A stretch of DNA of 33,342 nucleotides, taken from assembly GCA_025454895.1 (NCBI GenBank), contig JALONO010000018.1, positions 1 to 33,342 of the forward strand. Reading direction: 5' to 3'. Positions 1-7,398 of this stretch are shown piece by piece. Position 1 is the first letter of the stretch; each line of letters opens with the position of its first letter. The notes under the pieces were generated by a model that was not told where the DNA came from, made no database searches, and saw nothing but the letters and a program-made list of their open reading frames with translations. This DNA is from Bernardetiaceae bacterium. GTDB taxonomy: Bacteria; Bacteroidota; Bacteroidia; Cytophagales; Thermoflexibacteraceae. Position numbers and translations under genes: made by a program.

Positions 1-12
1 GGGCTTAAACCG

Positions 13-87
13 GGAGGAAGATGGGGCTCGAACCCACGACCCTCAGAACCACAATCTGATGCTCTAACCTACTGAGCTACATCCTCC
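13..87 (-). tRNA. tRNA-His (anticodon GTG)
   Basis: Read on the minus strand this folds into a complete cloverleaf. The D arm begins GCTC after T8-A9. The anticodon stem TCAGA/TCTGA encloses the loop TTGTGGT with anticodon GTG, and the T loop is TTCGAGC. Eight bases precede T8, so there is an extra 5' G (G-1), which pairs with C73. That is the histidine-specific identity element and supports the call beyond the anticodon. The acceptor stem has one T-T mismatch near its base. The 3' CCA is not encoded. Confidence 0.93.
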
Positions 88-150
88 GTATTGGAGGGGC
101 AAAATTAGCGGGCTGGTTTGGCAAATCCAAAAAAAGGCGGGCTTTTTGCA

Positions 151-1488
151 CTAGGCGGGCCGGTCGAACAGGAGCCGCTGGCCCGGACCGGCCTCGATCA
201 ACTGCCCGTGGGCGTACACCACCCGCCCCGACACGACGGTGTGGGTAACGGCCGCGCCAAAGGTTTGCCCCTCCAGCGGCGACCAGCCGCATTTGTAAAA
301 CAGATTGTCGCGGCGCACGGTGGTGGTGGCCTGGGGGTCTACCAGCACCAGGTCGGCTTTGTAGCCCTCGCGCAGGTAGCCGCGCTCCGCCACCTGGAAA
401 CATTGGGCCGGGGCATGGCACATTTTCTCCACCACTTGGGGCAGGGTGAGTTCGCCTTGGCGGCTCAGTTCCAGCATCATCAGCAGGGCGTGCTGCACCA
501 ACGGCAGGCCGGAGGGGGCTTTCCAGTAGGGTTGATCCTTCTCGGCCCGGGTGTGGGGGGCGTGGTCGGTGGCCACAATATCGAGCCCGCCCTCGCGCAA
601 GGCCCGGCGCAGGGCCGCCCGGTGGGGCGGGGCTTTGATGGCCGGGTTGCATTTGATGTCCATCCCGTGCCGGGCGTAGTCATCGGCCGAAAACCAGAGG
701 TGGTGCACGCACACCTCGTTGGTGATCCGCTTTTGGCCCAGCGGTAACGGGCTGGCAAACAGCGGCAGTTCGTCGGCAGTGGTGATGTGCAGCACGTGCA
801 GCCGGGTGCCGTGCTTTTTGGCCAGGGAAATAGCCAACTCCGACGACTTGTAGCAGGCTTCCACACTGCGGATTTCCGGGTGGAGGCGGGCGGCCACCTC
901 CTCGCCGTACTGCGCGCGGTAGCGGGCGGCGTTGGCGCGCACGGTGGCCTCGTCTTCGCAATGGGTGGCGATTAGCAGGGGGCTACGGCTAAAAATGGTC
1001 TCGAGCGTGCTAGGCTCATCCACCAGCATATCGCCCGTGGACGAACCCATGAAAATCTTGATCCCGCACACCCGGCGCGGGTCGGTGCGGAGCACTTCTT
1101 CCACATTATGGTTGGCCGTACCCATAAAAAACGAGTAGTTGGCCAACGAGTTGCGGGCCGCGATCTGGTATTTGTCTTCCAGGAGTTGCTGGGTGAGCGC
1201 GCCGGGCACGGTGTTGGGCATCTCCATAAACGAGGTGGTGCCCCCGGCCACGGCCGCCCGCGACTCGGTGTAGATGTCGGCCTTGTGGGTAAGGCCCGGC
1301 TCGCGGAAGTGAACCTGGTCGTCGATGACCCCGGGCAGCAGATAGCTACCCTGCGCGTCGATGACTTGGCCCGCCCCGGGCAAGCTCAGCCCCGGGCCAA
1401 TTTTCTCGATCCGATCCTGGCGCACCAATAAATCGGCTTCGAATAGTTGGCCCTCATTAATGAGTTTAGCATTGGTGATGAGCAACAT
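151..1488 (-). CDS. pyrC: Dihydroorotase (PyrC), Bacteroidota type
   Basis: Cyclises N-carbamoyl-aspartate to dihydroorotate in cytoplasmic pyrimidine synthesis. The 445-residue protein is a full-length amidohydrolase. Visible motifs are the strand-1 motif VIDDQVHFREPG near residue 60, the carboxylatable lysine in GIKIFMGSSTG (K144), THCED (H176), HVLH (H231/H234) and ATDHAPH (D308). The usual HxH of strand 1 reads QVH, so one metal-ligand histidine is glutamine; I recall this as normal for Bacteroidota PyrC. The ATG at 1488 is chosen because MLLITNAKLI is the family-like N-terminus; an in-frame ATG at 1500 would add four residues. The gene is divergent from mrp and appears monocistronic. Allantoinase or another amidohydrolase is the main alternative. 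Confidence 0.9.
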   Translation of the reverse strand: MLLITNAKLINEGQLFEADLLVRQDRIEKIGPGLSLPGAGQVIDAQGSYLLPGVIDDQVHFREPGLTHKADIYTESRAAVAGGTTSFMEMPNTVPGALTQQLLEDKYQIAARNSLANYSFFMGTANHNVEEVLRTDPRRVCGIKIFMGSSTGDMLVDEPSTLETIFSRSPLLIATHCEDEATVRANAARYRAQYGEEVAARLHPEIRSVEACYKSSELAISLAKKHGTRLHVLHITTADELPLFASPLPLGQKRITNEVCVHHLWFSADDYARHGMDIKCNPAIKAPPHRAALRRALREGGLDIVATDHAPHTRAEKDQPYWKAPSGLPLVQHALLMMLELSRQGELTLPQVVEKMCHAPAQCFQVAERGYLREGYKADLVLVDPQATTTVRRDNLFYKCGWSPLEGQTFGAAVTHTVVSGRVVYAHGQLIEAGPGQRLLFDRPA

Positions 1489-1512
1489 AGCAAAAAACAT
1501 GGTTTGGCTGGC

Positions 1513-1520
1513 CAAAGATA
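1513..1520 (-). promoter_or_regulatory. Housekeeping -7 box for pyrC
   Basis: On the minus strand the bases read TATCTTTG, a perfect match to the Bacteroidota -7 consensus TAnnTTTG. It lies 12 nt upstream of the ATG at 1500 and 24 nt upstream of the preferred ATG at 1488. I see no TTG-type -33 element at the usual distance, so the assignment rests on the -7 box and its position. Confidence 0.5.
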
Positions 1521-1613
1521 AGCCAAAGCGGGCTTTAGGAGCCGCCCTCGTTGGTGAACTAGGCAAAACCGGGGTTACCCAACCTTCGCGCCGCACATCT
1601 GGTTATTCCGTTG

Positions 1614-1621
1614 CACTTTTG
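1614..1621 (+). promoter_or_regulatory. Probable -7 box for mrp
   Basis: CACTTTTG, followed by CAGCC, differs from TAnnTTTG by one base and sits 22 nt before the ATG at 1644. A transcription start just downstream would exclude the in-frame start at 1611, so it helps choose the mrp start. No convincing -33 element is visible. Confidence 0.4.
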
Positions 1622-1643
1622 CAGCCATAAAACCCAACCGGAC

Positions 1644-2780
1644 ATGAGTTTGACCCCCAAAGAGGTGTTGCGCGCGCTCACCCACGTACAGGAGCCTGAC
1701 CTAAAAAAGGACTTGGTTACCTTGGGCATGGTGCGCGACGTGGAGATCAACGGCCCCCAAGTGGCGTTTACCGTGGTGCTCACCACGCCCGCCTGTCCGC
1801 TGAAAGAGAAAATCCGGGCCGATTGCGAAGAGGCTATCCACCAACACCTGGGCGCGGATTTGGAAGTGAAGATCAACATGGTGGCCGAAGTAACCTCGCT
1901 ACGGCCCGCCGGGCCCATTTTGCCGGGGGTGAAAAACCTGATCGCGGTGGCCTCGGGCAAGGGCGGGGTGGGCAAGTCGACCGTGTCGGCCAACTTGGCC
2001 CTGGCCCTGGCGGGCAGCGGGGCGCGGGTGGGCCTCATCGATGCCGATATTTTTGGACCATCGTTGCCCACCATGTTCAACTGCGAGAGCGCCCGCCCCG
2101 GCGTGGTGGAACGCAACGGCCGCCAGCTCATCATCCCGGTGGAGCGTTACGGGGTCAAACTGCTGTCGATCGGGTTTTTGGCCCCGCCCGAGGAGGCCGT
2201 GGTGTGGCGCGGGCCCATGGCCAGTTCGGCCTTGCGCCAGTTTTTGGCCGACGCCGACTGGGGCGACCTCGACTACCTGATTTTGGATATGCCCCCCGGC
2301 ACCAGCGATATCCACCTCACGCTGGTGCAAACCGTGCCGGTTACCGGGGCGGTAATTGTTACCACGCCCCAAAAAGTGGCCCTGGCCGATGCCCAAAAGG
2401 GCCTGGCCATGTTCCGCCAAAAGGCCATTAACGTGCCGGTGCTGGGTGTGATCGAGAACATGGCCTATTTTACGCCCGCCGAGTTGCCCCAAAACCGCTA
2501 CTACATTTTTGGGCAAGACGGTGGCAAGGTGCTCGCCAGCCGCAACCAGGCCCCGTTCCTGGGCGAGATCCCGCTGGTGCAGAGCATCCGCGAGAGCGGC
2601 GACCAGGGCGAGCCGGCCGTGCTCCGGGGCGGCCCCGTAGCCGAGGCGTTTGTGGAAGTGGCCCAAAAACTGGCCCAGGCCGTGGCCTTGCGCAATGCCC
2701 AGCGCGAAGAACAAATGGCCGCTGCCGCCGCCCTGCCTAACCCAAGTGCCGGGCACCAAGCGTTCAAGTTTGTGAAGTAA
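1644..2780 (+). CDS. mrp: Mrp/ApbC-type Fe-S cluster carrier P-loop ATPase
   Basis: A cytoplasmic ATPase of the Mrp/NBP35 family, thought to ferry Fe-S clusters to apo-proteins. The 378 residues comprise an N-terminal MIP18/DUF59 domain (about 1-75, with the conserved TTPACPLKEKI around C51). A ParA-like ATPase follows, with the deviant Walker A SGKGGVGKST (about 104-113), the switch DADIFGPSLP and DMPPGTSDIHL. The cluster-binding CxxC that usually follows the ENM.YF motif is absent; the segment reads ENMAYFTPAELPQNRYYIFG. I recall this as common in Bacteroidota homologues. The ATG at 1644 is preferred over 1611 because MSLTPKEV begins the family fold and a promoter-like box lies between. It is divergent from pyrC with no operon partner. 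Confidence 0.9.
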   Translation: MSLTPKEVLRALTHVQEPDLKKDLVTLGMVRDVEINGPQVAFTVVLTTPACPLKEKIRADCEEAIHQHLGADLEVKINMVAEVTSLRPAGPILPGVKNLIAVASGKGGVGKSTVSANLALALAGSGARVGLIDADIFGPSLPTMFNCESARPGVVERNGRQLIIPVERYGVKLLSIGFLAPPEEAVVWRGPMASSALRQFLADADWGDLDYLILDMPPGTSDIHLTLVQTVPVTGAVIVTTPQKVALADAQKGLAMFRQKAINVPVLGVIENMAYFTPAELPQNRYYIFGQDGGKVLASRNQAPFLGEIPLVQSIRESGDQGEPAVLRGGPVAEAFVEVAQKLAQAVALRNAQREEQMAAAAALPNPSAGHQAFKFVK

Positions 2781-3214
2781 AGGCAGTTGGGGTCATCCAA
2801 TAGAGTTTTTGTATATTAAAAATCAGATAGTTAGCTCAAAACGCTACTTTGCACATAACCTCCTACTCGTTCCGAAATTGCGCCCCCTCCCCAAAAGGCA
2901 GGGCTGATTCCTTCTATTTTTGGCGGCTCAGAATAGGCCATTTATATTAACTCGACATGGGCAAAAGCCCAAAACTAACTTTGCGGCTTTGCGAGCAATA
3001 TTTTTGAACGGATCAGCCTTGCCCAACCGGGAGGGGCTTCCTCGAGATTAAGCTAAGATACTCATTATCAACACGCAAAAACTCTAATGAAAATCAATGG
3101 TGAGTATGGCGATGATGGTAGTGGATGCAGGGAGAAGCAGCGAGCGAAGTTTTAGTAACTGCCCCAAATATAATTTTTTGAAATTAAACATAACTATCAC
3201 TTAATCAATTTATT
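2781..3214. other. Intergenic region, A+T-rich, no gene seen
   Basis: This 434-bp stretch between mrp and the sulfoxide reductase is clearly richer in A+T than its surroundings. It contains one copy of a dispersed CTTTGCG-type repeat (listed separately). Only very short open frames occur, for example 22 codons from the ATG at 3088, with no recognisable product. I see no tRNA, riboswitch or strong terminator hairpin. Confidence 0.6.
2978..3009 (+). repeat. Dispersed heptad-type repeat, copy 1
   Basis: The stretch begins ACTTTGCGGCTTTGCGAG and continues to TATTTTTGAAC. It matches the segment at 7696-7727 in 30 of 32 positions, counted by eye. It contains two head-to-tail CTTTGCG heptads and ends in TATTTTTG (2999-3006), which equals the Bacteroidota -7 box. 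It is noncoding. CTTTGCG-type repeats of this kind are, from memory, scattered in many bacterial genomes. Confidence 0.7.
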
Positions 3215-3700
3215 ATGGCCGAAACCATCGCCCTCGCCCCTAACCTGACCAAAGCGGAAAAATACGAGGCCCTGCTGCCCCAATTGGAAGCCCTGGTGGC
3301 CCACGAACCCGATCTGGTGGCCAACCTGGCCAACCTGGTGGCCGGGCTTAAAGAGGCTTTTGACTTTTTTTGGGTCGGGTTTTATTTGGTCAAAGCTGGC
3401 CAATTGGTGCTCGGCCCCTTCCAAGGCCCGGTGGCCTGCACCCGCATCAGTTTCGACCGGGGCGTATGCGGGCACGCCTACCGCACGGCGGCCACCGTGA
3501 TCGTGCCTGATGTGGAGGCGTTCCCCGGCCACATTGCGTGCAGTTCGCTGTCCCGCTCCGAAATTGTAGTGCCCGTGTTTGACCACCACGGCCAAGTAGC
3601 CGCCGTGCTGGACGTGGACAGCCCCTCGCTCAACGATTTTGACCTCACCGATGGCCGCTATCTGGAGCAGGTGGCCGCCCTGGTTACCCAACTTTTATAA
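3215..3700 (+). CDS. msrC: Free methionine-R-sulfoxide reductase (fRMsr), GAF fold
   Basis: Reduces free methionine-R-sulfoxide to methionine, a cytoplasmic oxidative-damage repair reaction normally recycled by thioredoxin. The 161-residue protein is essentially a single GAF domain, the usual size for the family. It carries DFFWVGFYLV and the three family cysteines: C75 in GPVACTRI, C85 in RGVCGHA and C109 in GHIACSSLSRSE. DVDSPSLNDFD near the C-terminus is also typical. With all redox cysteines present it should be active rather than a ligand-binding GAF protein. ATG at 3215 is the only sensible start. It stands alone between two noncoding gaps. Confidence 0.92.
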   Translation: MAETIALAPNLTKAEKYEALLPQLEALVAHEPDLVANLANLVAGLKEAFDFFWVGFYLVKAGQLVLGPFQGPVACTRISFDRGVCGHAYRTAATVIVPDVEAFPGHIACSSLSRSEIVVPVFDHHGQVAAVLDVDSPSLNDFDLTDGRYLEQVAALVTQLL

Positions 3701-3852
3701 CGGCAACCCCAAATTATTTCGCCAAAACGGCCCGGCCTAGGCGTTTCCGGTTATTTTAGCAGCCGAAAATGGTTTGCTATGTAACCTCGTCGCGACTTTG
3801 CCAGCCATTCATCTTATACCAAAATCAGATAACAGTTGCGCATTTCAAATCA

Positions 3853-3890
3853 ATTAAATGATTGATAACCAAATAGAACAATCATTTAAT
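3853..3890. repeat. Perfect 12-bp inverted repeat upstream of panB
   Basis: ATTAAATGATTG at 3853-3864 and its exact reverse complement CAATCATTTAAT at 3879-3890 flank a 14-nt spacer. The structure ends 39 nt before the panB ATG. It could be an operator or a weak A+T-rich hairpin in the leader. A G+C-poor stem without a T-tract makes a terminator for the upstream reductase gene less likely. Confidence 0.6.
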
Positions 3891-3929
3891 CCCGCCATCA
3901 TCTCCCCACTTTAACCTGAGCCGAAAAAC

Positions 3930-4754
3930 ATGTCCGTAGCCACCCCCAGCAGTGACTATAAACGCATCACCACCCACCGCTTGCAAGAAATGAAGCGGAA
4001 AGGCGAAAAAATCGCCATGCTCACCGCCTACGATTTCTCGATGGCCCGCATCGTGGACGAGGGCGGCATGGACGTGATCCTGGTGGGCGACTCGGCCAGC
4101 AACGTCATGGCGGGCAACGAAACCACCCTGCCCCTCACCTTGGAGCAAATGATCTACCACGCCTCCTCGGTCATTCGGGCCGTGCGGCGCGCCTTGGTCA
4201 TAGTGGACCTGCCGTTTGGCTATTACCAGGGCAATTCCAAGCTGGCCCTCGACTCGGCGGTGCGCATCATGAAGGAAGCCGGGGCCCACGGCGTAAAAAT
4301 GGAAGGCGGCAGCGAGATCAAAGACTCCGTGGTGCGCGTGCTCAGCGCGGGCATCCCCGTCATGGGCCACCTGGGCCTCACGCCCCAATCCATTTACAAA
4401 TTTGGCACCTACTCCGTGCGGGCCAAGGAAGAAGCCGAGGCCAACAAGCTCCTCGAAGACGCGCACCTGCTCCAAGAATGCGGCTGTTTTGGCCTGGTGG
4501 TCGAAAAAATCCCCGCCGCCCTGGGCCAGCAATTGGCCGGCCAGTTGCAAATCCCCGTCATCGGCATCGGGGCGGGCGGCGGCGTGGACGGCCAAGTGCT
4601 CGTCATCCACGACATGCTGGGCATCAACAACGAGTTCAAGCCCCGGTTCCTGCGCAAATACGCCGACCTGCACAGCGTCATCCTCCAAGCCGTGAGCCAC
4701 TACATCGGCGATGTAAAAAGCCAGGACTTCCCCAATCAGTCAGAAAGTTATTAA
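3930..4754 (+). CDS. panB: 3-methyl-2-oxobutanoate hydroxymethyltransferase (PanB)
   Basis: Transfers a hydroxymethyl group from methylenetetrahydrofolate to alpha-ketoisovalerate to give ketopantoate, the committed step of pantothenate synthesis. The 274-residue TIM barrel has normal family length. It shows [15 protein letters not shown], the metal ligand in LVGDSASNV (D54), [10 protein letters not shown] (D93), KMEGG (E125), [12 protein letters not shown], the catalytic glutamate in VVEKIP (E192), and [20 protein letters not shown]. All catalytic and Mg ligands are visible. The ATG at 3930 gives the expected N-terminus. No panC, panD or panE is next to it. A 12-bp inverted repeat lies just upstream. 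Confidence 0.95.
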   Translation: MSVATPSSDYKRITTHRLQEMKRKGEKIAMLTAYDFSMARIVDEGGMDVILVGDSASNVMAGNETTLPLTLEQMIYHASSVIRAVRRALVIVDLPFGYYQGNSKLALDSAVRIMKEAGAHGVKMEGGSEIKDSVVRVLSAGIPVMGHLGLTPQSIYKFGTYSVRAKEEAEANKLLEDAHLLQECGCFGLVVEKIPAALGQQLAGQLQIPVIGIGAGGGVDGQVLVIHDMLGINNEFKPRFLRKYADLHSVILQAVSHYIGDVKSQDFPNQSESY

Positions 4755-5092
4755 CCTGATAACCAATCACTTTTACCCTTTTTCTGTCTTTATTTTTTGC
4801 GCCAGGAGCCGTTGGTTTTCATAGGTTACCTCGGTGCGGCGCCCTCCACGGTGCGCTTCGCTCCCGTGGGCGTGGGCGGGCGGGCACGGGCAAGTCCGGC
4901 TGCGCCAGGCCTGCCGCGCCCGCCCGCCCACGCCCACCTGGGGCCCCAACCCCAGCGTTCCGGTCGCCGGGCGTGGCTGGCCGCCCGTCTCCGAACCGCG
5001 CGGCCCCGGCCCTACCACCGCCAACATTTTGCCCCCACCCTTGGTTAAAGCCCTAAACCCGATCAATTTTTCACCCAAAAACCAACCGCCCC
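4755..5092. other. Intergenic region with very G+C-rich palindromic core
   Basis: The 338-bp gap between panB and the DUF6435 gene has a T/A-rich edge on each side and a core (about 4840-5030) of extreme G+C. The core is dominated by a 20-bp inverted repeat (listed separately). Open frames cross it in several phases, but their translations are low-complexity Ala/Pro/Arg/Gly strings, as expected of such DNA. I do not call a gene. Confidence 0.6.
4866..4937. repeat. 20-bp perfect inverted repeat, G+C-rich
   Basis: GTGGGCGTGGGCGGGCGGGC at 4866-4885 is the exact reverse complement of 4918-4937, with a 32-nt spacer. The arms contain mostly G on one side and C on the other, so the transcript would form a very stable stem. 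No T-tract follows. The element lies 156 bp before the next start codon. It may be a dispersed palindromic repeat or a structured leader; no second copy occurs in this window. Confidence 0.75.
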
Positions 5093-5275
5093 ATGTTCGG
5101 CCTGTTCTCTAAAAAATCGCCTACCGAAAAAGCCATCGAAAAGCTGCAAAAACAGCACGCTCAACTACTCGAGCAAGCCCGCGACCTGCAACGCAAAGGC
5201 GATATCAAAGGCTTCGCCGTTAAAACCGCCGAGGCCGACGACGTAATGGCCCAACTGGCCAAGCTCCAAGCCTAG
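5093..5275 (+). CDS. Small DUF6435 / Lacal_2735-type protein
   Basis: A 60-residue cytoplasmic protein of unknown function. It begins MFGLFSKKSPTEK, followed by a charged helical segment with heptad-like spacing (IEKLQKQHAQLLEQARDL) and a second helix ending MAQLAKLQA. This matches my recollection of the DUF6435 (Lacal_2735) mini-proteins common in Bacteroidota, which open with MFGLFKKK and form a helical hairpin. There are no cysteines and no membrane segment. Its TAG ends 2 nt before the eutC start, so the two are probably co-transcribed and may be translationally coupled. A functional tie to ethanolamine metabolism is not known and may be incidental. Confidence 0.8.
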   Translation: MFGLFSKKSPTEKAIEKLQKQHAQLLEQARDLQRKGDIKGFAVKTAEADDVMAQLAKLQA

Positions 5276-5277
5276 CC

Positions 5278-6057
5278 GTGGCCGAGCCTGATCCCTGGCT
5301 TTGGCTGCGGCAATTCACGCCCGCCCGCCTGGCCTTGGGCCGCAGTGGGGCTGGCCTGCCTACGGCCCAATGGCTGGCCTTTCAACTGGCCCAGGCCGAG
5401 GCTCGCGACGCTGTGGGGGCCGCCCTGGATTTGCCCCATTTGCAACAGGGCCTGGCCAGCCTGGGCCTGCCCTGGCTCGCCCTTGGCAGCCTGGCCACCT
5501 CCCGCGAGCAATACCTGCTCCGCCCCGACTTGGGGCGGCAACTCTCGGCAGCTTCGCAGGCCAGCTTGGCCGCCGTGGCCCCGCCCCCGGTGCCGCCCCT
5601 GGCCCTCGTCCTCGCCGACGGGCTGAGTGCCGAGGCCGTGAACCGCCACGCCTTGCCCTTACTGGCCCAGTTGCGGCCCCACTTGCAAGCCGCAGGCTGG
5701 CCCCTGGCCCCCGTGGCCCTGGTGCAGCAAGGCCGCGTAGCCGTCGGCGACCCCATTGGGCACGGGTTGGGGGCCACGGCGGTGCTGGTGCTCATCGGCG
5801 AGCGGCCCGGCCTCAGCGCGCCGCACAGCCTGGGGGCCTACCTCACCTGGCAGCCCCGCCCTGGCCTCACCGACGAGGCCCGCAACTGCGTGTCCAATAT
5901 CCGCCCGGAGGGGCTGCCCTACCCCGCCGCCGCTGACAAACTGCGGTATTTGCTGGGGGAGATGCGCCGCCTGCAACTCAGCGGGGTGCAGTTAAAGGAC
6001 GAGCAACCGCCGGGCCACCTGGGAGGTGGCGAAGCGTGTAGCATTGGGTTGTCATAA
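5278..6057 (+). CDS. eutC: Ethanolamine ammonia-lyase light chain (EutC), GTG start
   Basis: Small subunit of the B12-dependent lyase that splits ethanolamine to acetaldehyde and ammonia. The 259 residues show ARLALGRSG (16-24), AEARDAVGA (40-48), LADGLSAEA (112-120), a VQQGRVAVGDPIG stretch (149-161), LIGERPGLS (172-180), SLGAYLTWQPRPG (184-196) and RNCVSNIRPEGL (202-213), all EutC-like along the full length. The start is GTG at 5278; reading back in frame meets a TAA at 5221 with no ATG between. Oddly, the catalytic large subunit EutB, normally encoded directly upstream, is not here; a DUF6435 mini-gene takes that place. No microcompartment genes are nearby. Whether eutB lies elsewhere cannot be judged from this window. 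Confidence 0.88.
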   Translation: MAEPDPWLWLRQFTPARLALGRSGAGLPTAQWLAFQLAQAEARDAVGAALDLPHLQQGLASLGLPWLALGSLATSREQYLLRPDLGRQLSAASQASLAAVAPPPVPPLALVLADGLSAEAVNRHALPLLAQLRPHLQAAGWPLAPVALVQQGRVAVGDPIGHGLGATAVLVLIGERPGLSAPHSLGAYLTWQPRPGLTDEARNCVSNIRPEGLPYPAAADKLRYLLGEMRRLQLSGVQLKDEQPPGHLGGGEACSIGLS

Positions 6058-6088
6058 CCTCTGGAAGCCACTTTTTATCGGCTAGGGG

Positions 6089-7357
6089 CTACCCCGCCAA
6101 CTCCTTCAACCCTGCCACTAACTTATCCAGATCAGCGAGCGAAGTGAACAAATGGGGCGTAACCCGGATGCCTTGCACGGGGCCGTGGTCGATGGCCACG
6201 GTGAACACCCGGTGCTTTTCCAGCAAATAATCGGCGATTTGGGTGGGGGTTTTGCCGCGGATGCCCACATTGCCCAGGCCGCTGGAACGGGCCGGGTCCA
6301 ACGGCATGTTGAGGTAAACCCCGGGGATGCGGCTGGCCCGCTCGGCCCAGTAGGTGCGCAGGTAGCGCAGCCGGGCCTCCTTTACGGCCCCGCCCAGGTG
6401 CTGGTGGAACCGGATGGCCTCCGCAATGGCCAAGTGGTTGGCGCAGGGCTGGGTGCCCACCCGCTCCAATTTGCGGATGTCGGTAGCGGGCAGGGTGGCA
6501 TCGCCGAACAAGGGAGGCACCTGGGCAATTTTGGCCTGCTTGATGTAGAGCATCCCGGCCCCCAAGGGCGCGCAAAGCCACTTGTGCAGGCTGGTGCCAA
6601 AATAGTCGCAGCCGAGTTGGGGCAGGGCAAAGTCGAGGTGGGCAAAGCTGTGCGCCCCGTCCACGATCACTTCAACACCCTTGGCCCGGCCCAGGTCGCA
6701 CAGTTGCTTTACGGGCAGCACCTGGCCCGTGAGGTTGATTAGGTGGGTGGCCAGCATCACCTTGGTGCGGGGGGTAATGGCGGCGGCGTAGGCATCCACC
6801 ACCTGCTGGTCGTTGGTGGGGTGCAGGGGCAGTTTTACCACGTTCACCTTAATGCCTTCGCGCCGTTCGCGCATCCGAAAGGCTTCCACCATGTTGGGAT
6901 AATCTTGGTCGGAGATAACGGCCTCGTCGCCGGGCCGCATGGGCAGGCCCAGGATCAGGATTTCCAGGGCCTCGGTGGCGTTGCGGGTAATCACCACCTC
7001 GTCGGCCGAAACGCCCGCTAACTGGGCAAGCTGCTGCTTAAGTTGCTCGCGGTCAGCAAATTGGTGGCGGCGCATGTACCAAGCTGGCTCAGCGTTGATG
7101 CGGCGCACCTGCTGCAAGTGGGCTTCCAGCACGTCCTGGGGCACGGCACACAGGTAGCCGTTCTCGAGGTTGGTTACGTCCGGGTTGACCATGAAGGAGC
7201 GGGCCACTTGGGCCCAAAAAACCTCATCGATGGCCAGTTGGGCCGGGCTGAGCTGGCCGGGCACGGCAGGCCAAGGCTGGGCCGAAGCTAGGCGGGGCAA
7301 GGCGGCCGCCGCGGCCAACCCGGATATTTTTTGCAGGAAACCACGACGACCAGCCAT
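6089..7357 (-). CDS. Tat-exported class V aminotransferase (isopenicillin N epimerase-like)
   Basis: A 422-residue PLP enzyme. The N-terminus MAGRRGFLQKISGLAAAAAL with a following ASAQ site is a twin-arginine signal, implying export of the folded, cofactor-loaded enzyme. The body has the class V fold: ITRNATEALEIL (phosphate-binding), VIVDGAHSFAH (D233, the PLP-N1 partner) and TSLHKWLCAPLGAGML with the Schiff-base lysine K259. The C-terminal small domain is complete. The nearest named families are isopenicillin N epimerase-like and cysteine desulfurase-like proteins; the real substrate cannot be told. ATG at 7357 is used; a TTG two codons earlier is less likely. It is convergent with eutC. 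The octamer array at 7399-7494 sits 41 bp upstream of the start, where a promoter should be. Confidence 0.85.
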   Translation of the reverse strand: MAGRRGFLQKISGLAAAAALPRLASAQPWPAVPGQLSPAQLAIDEVFWAQVARSFMVNPDVTNLENGYLCAVPQDVLEAHLQQVRRINAEPAWYMRRHQFADREQLKQQLAQLAGVSADEVVITRNATEALEILILGLPMRPGDEAVISDQDYPNMVEAFRMRERREGIKVNVVKLPLHPTNDQQVVDAYAAAITPRTKVMLATHLINLTGQVLPVKQLCDLGRAKGVEVIVDGAHSFAHLDFALPQLGCDYFGTSLHKWLCAPLGAGMLYIKQAKIAQVPPLFGDATLPATDIRKLERVGTQPCANHLAIAEAIRFHQHLGGAVKEARLRYLRTYWAERASRIPGVYLNMPLDPARSSGLGNVGIRGKTPTQIADYLLEKHRVFTVAIDHGPVQGIRVTPHLFTSLADLDKLVAGLKELAG

Positions 7358-7398
7358 AAGCAAAAGGTTTTAACGAAGATAGGCATTCAAGGCGAAAT

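Noticed and set aside
3088-3156. 22-codon open frame starting MKINGEYGDD
   Set aside because: Too short, with no promoter or conserved feature visible.
4797-5078. Open frames on both strands in the G+C-rich gap before DUF6435
   Set aside because: Translations are Ala/Arg/Pro/Gly-rich and mirror the inverted repeat. Stop codons are rare simply because of the G+C content.
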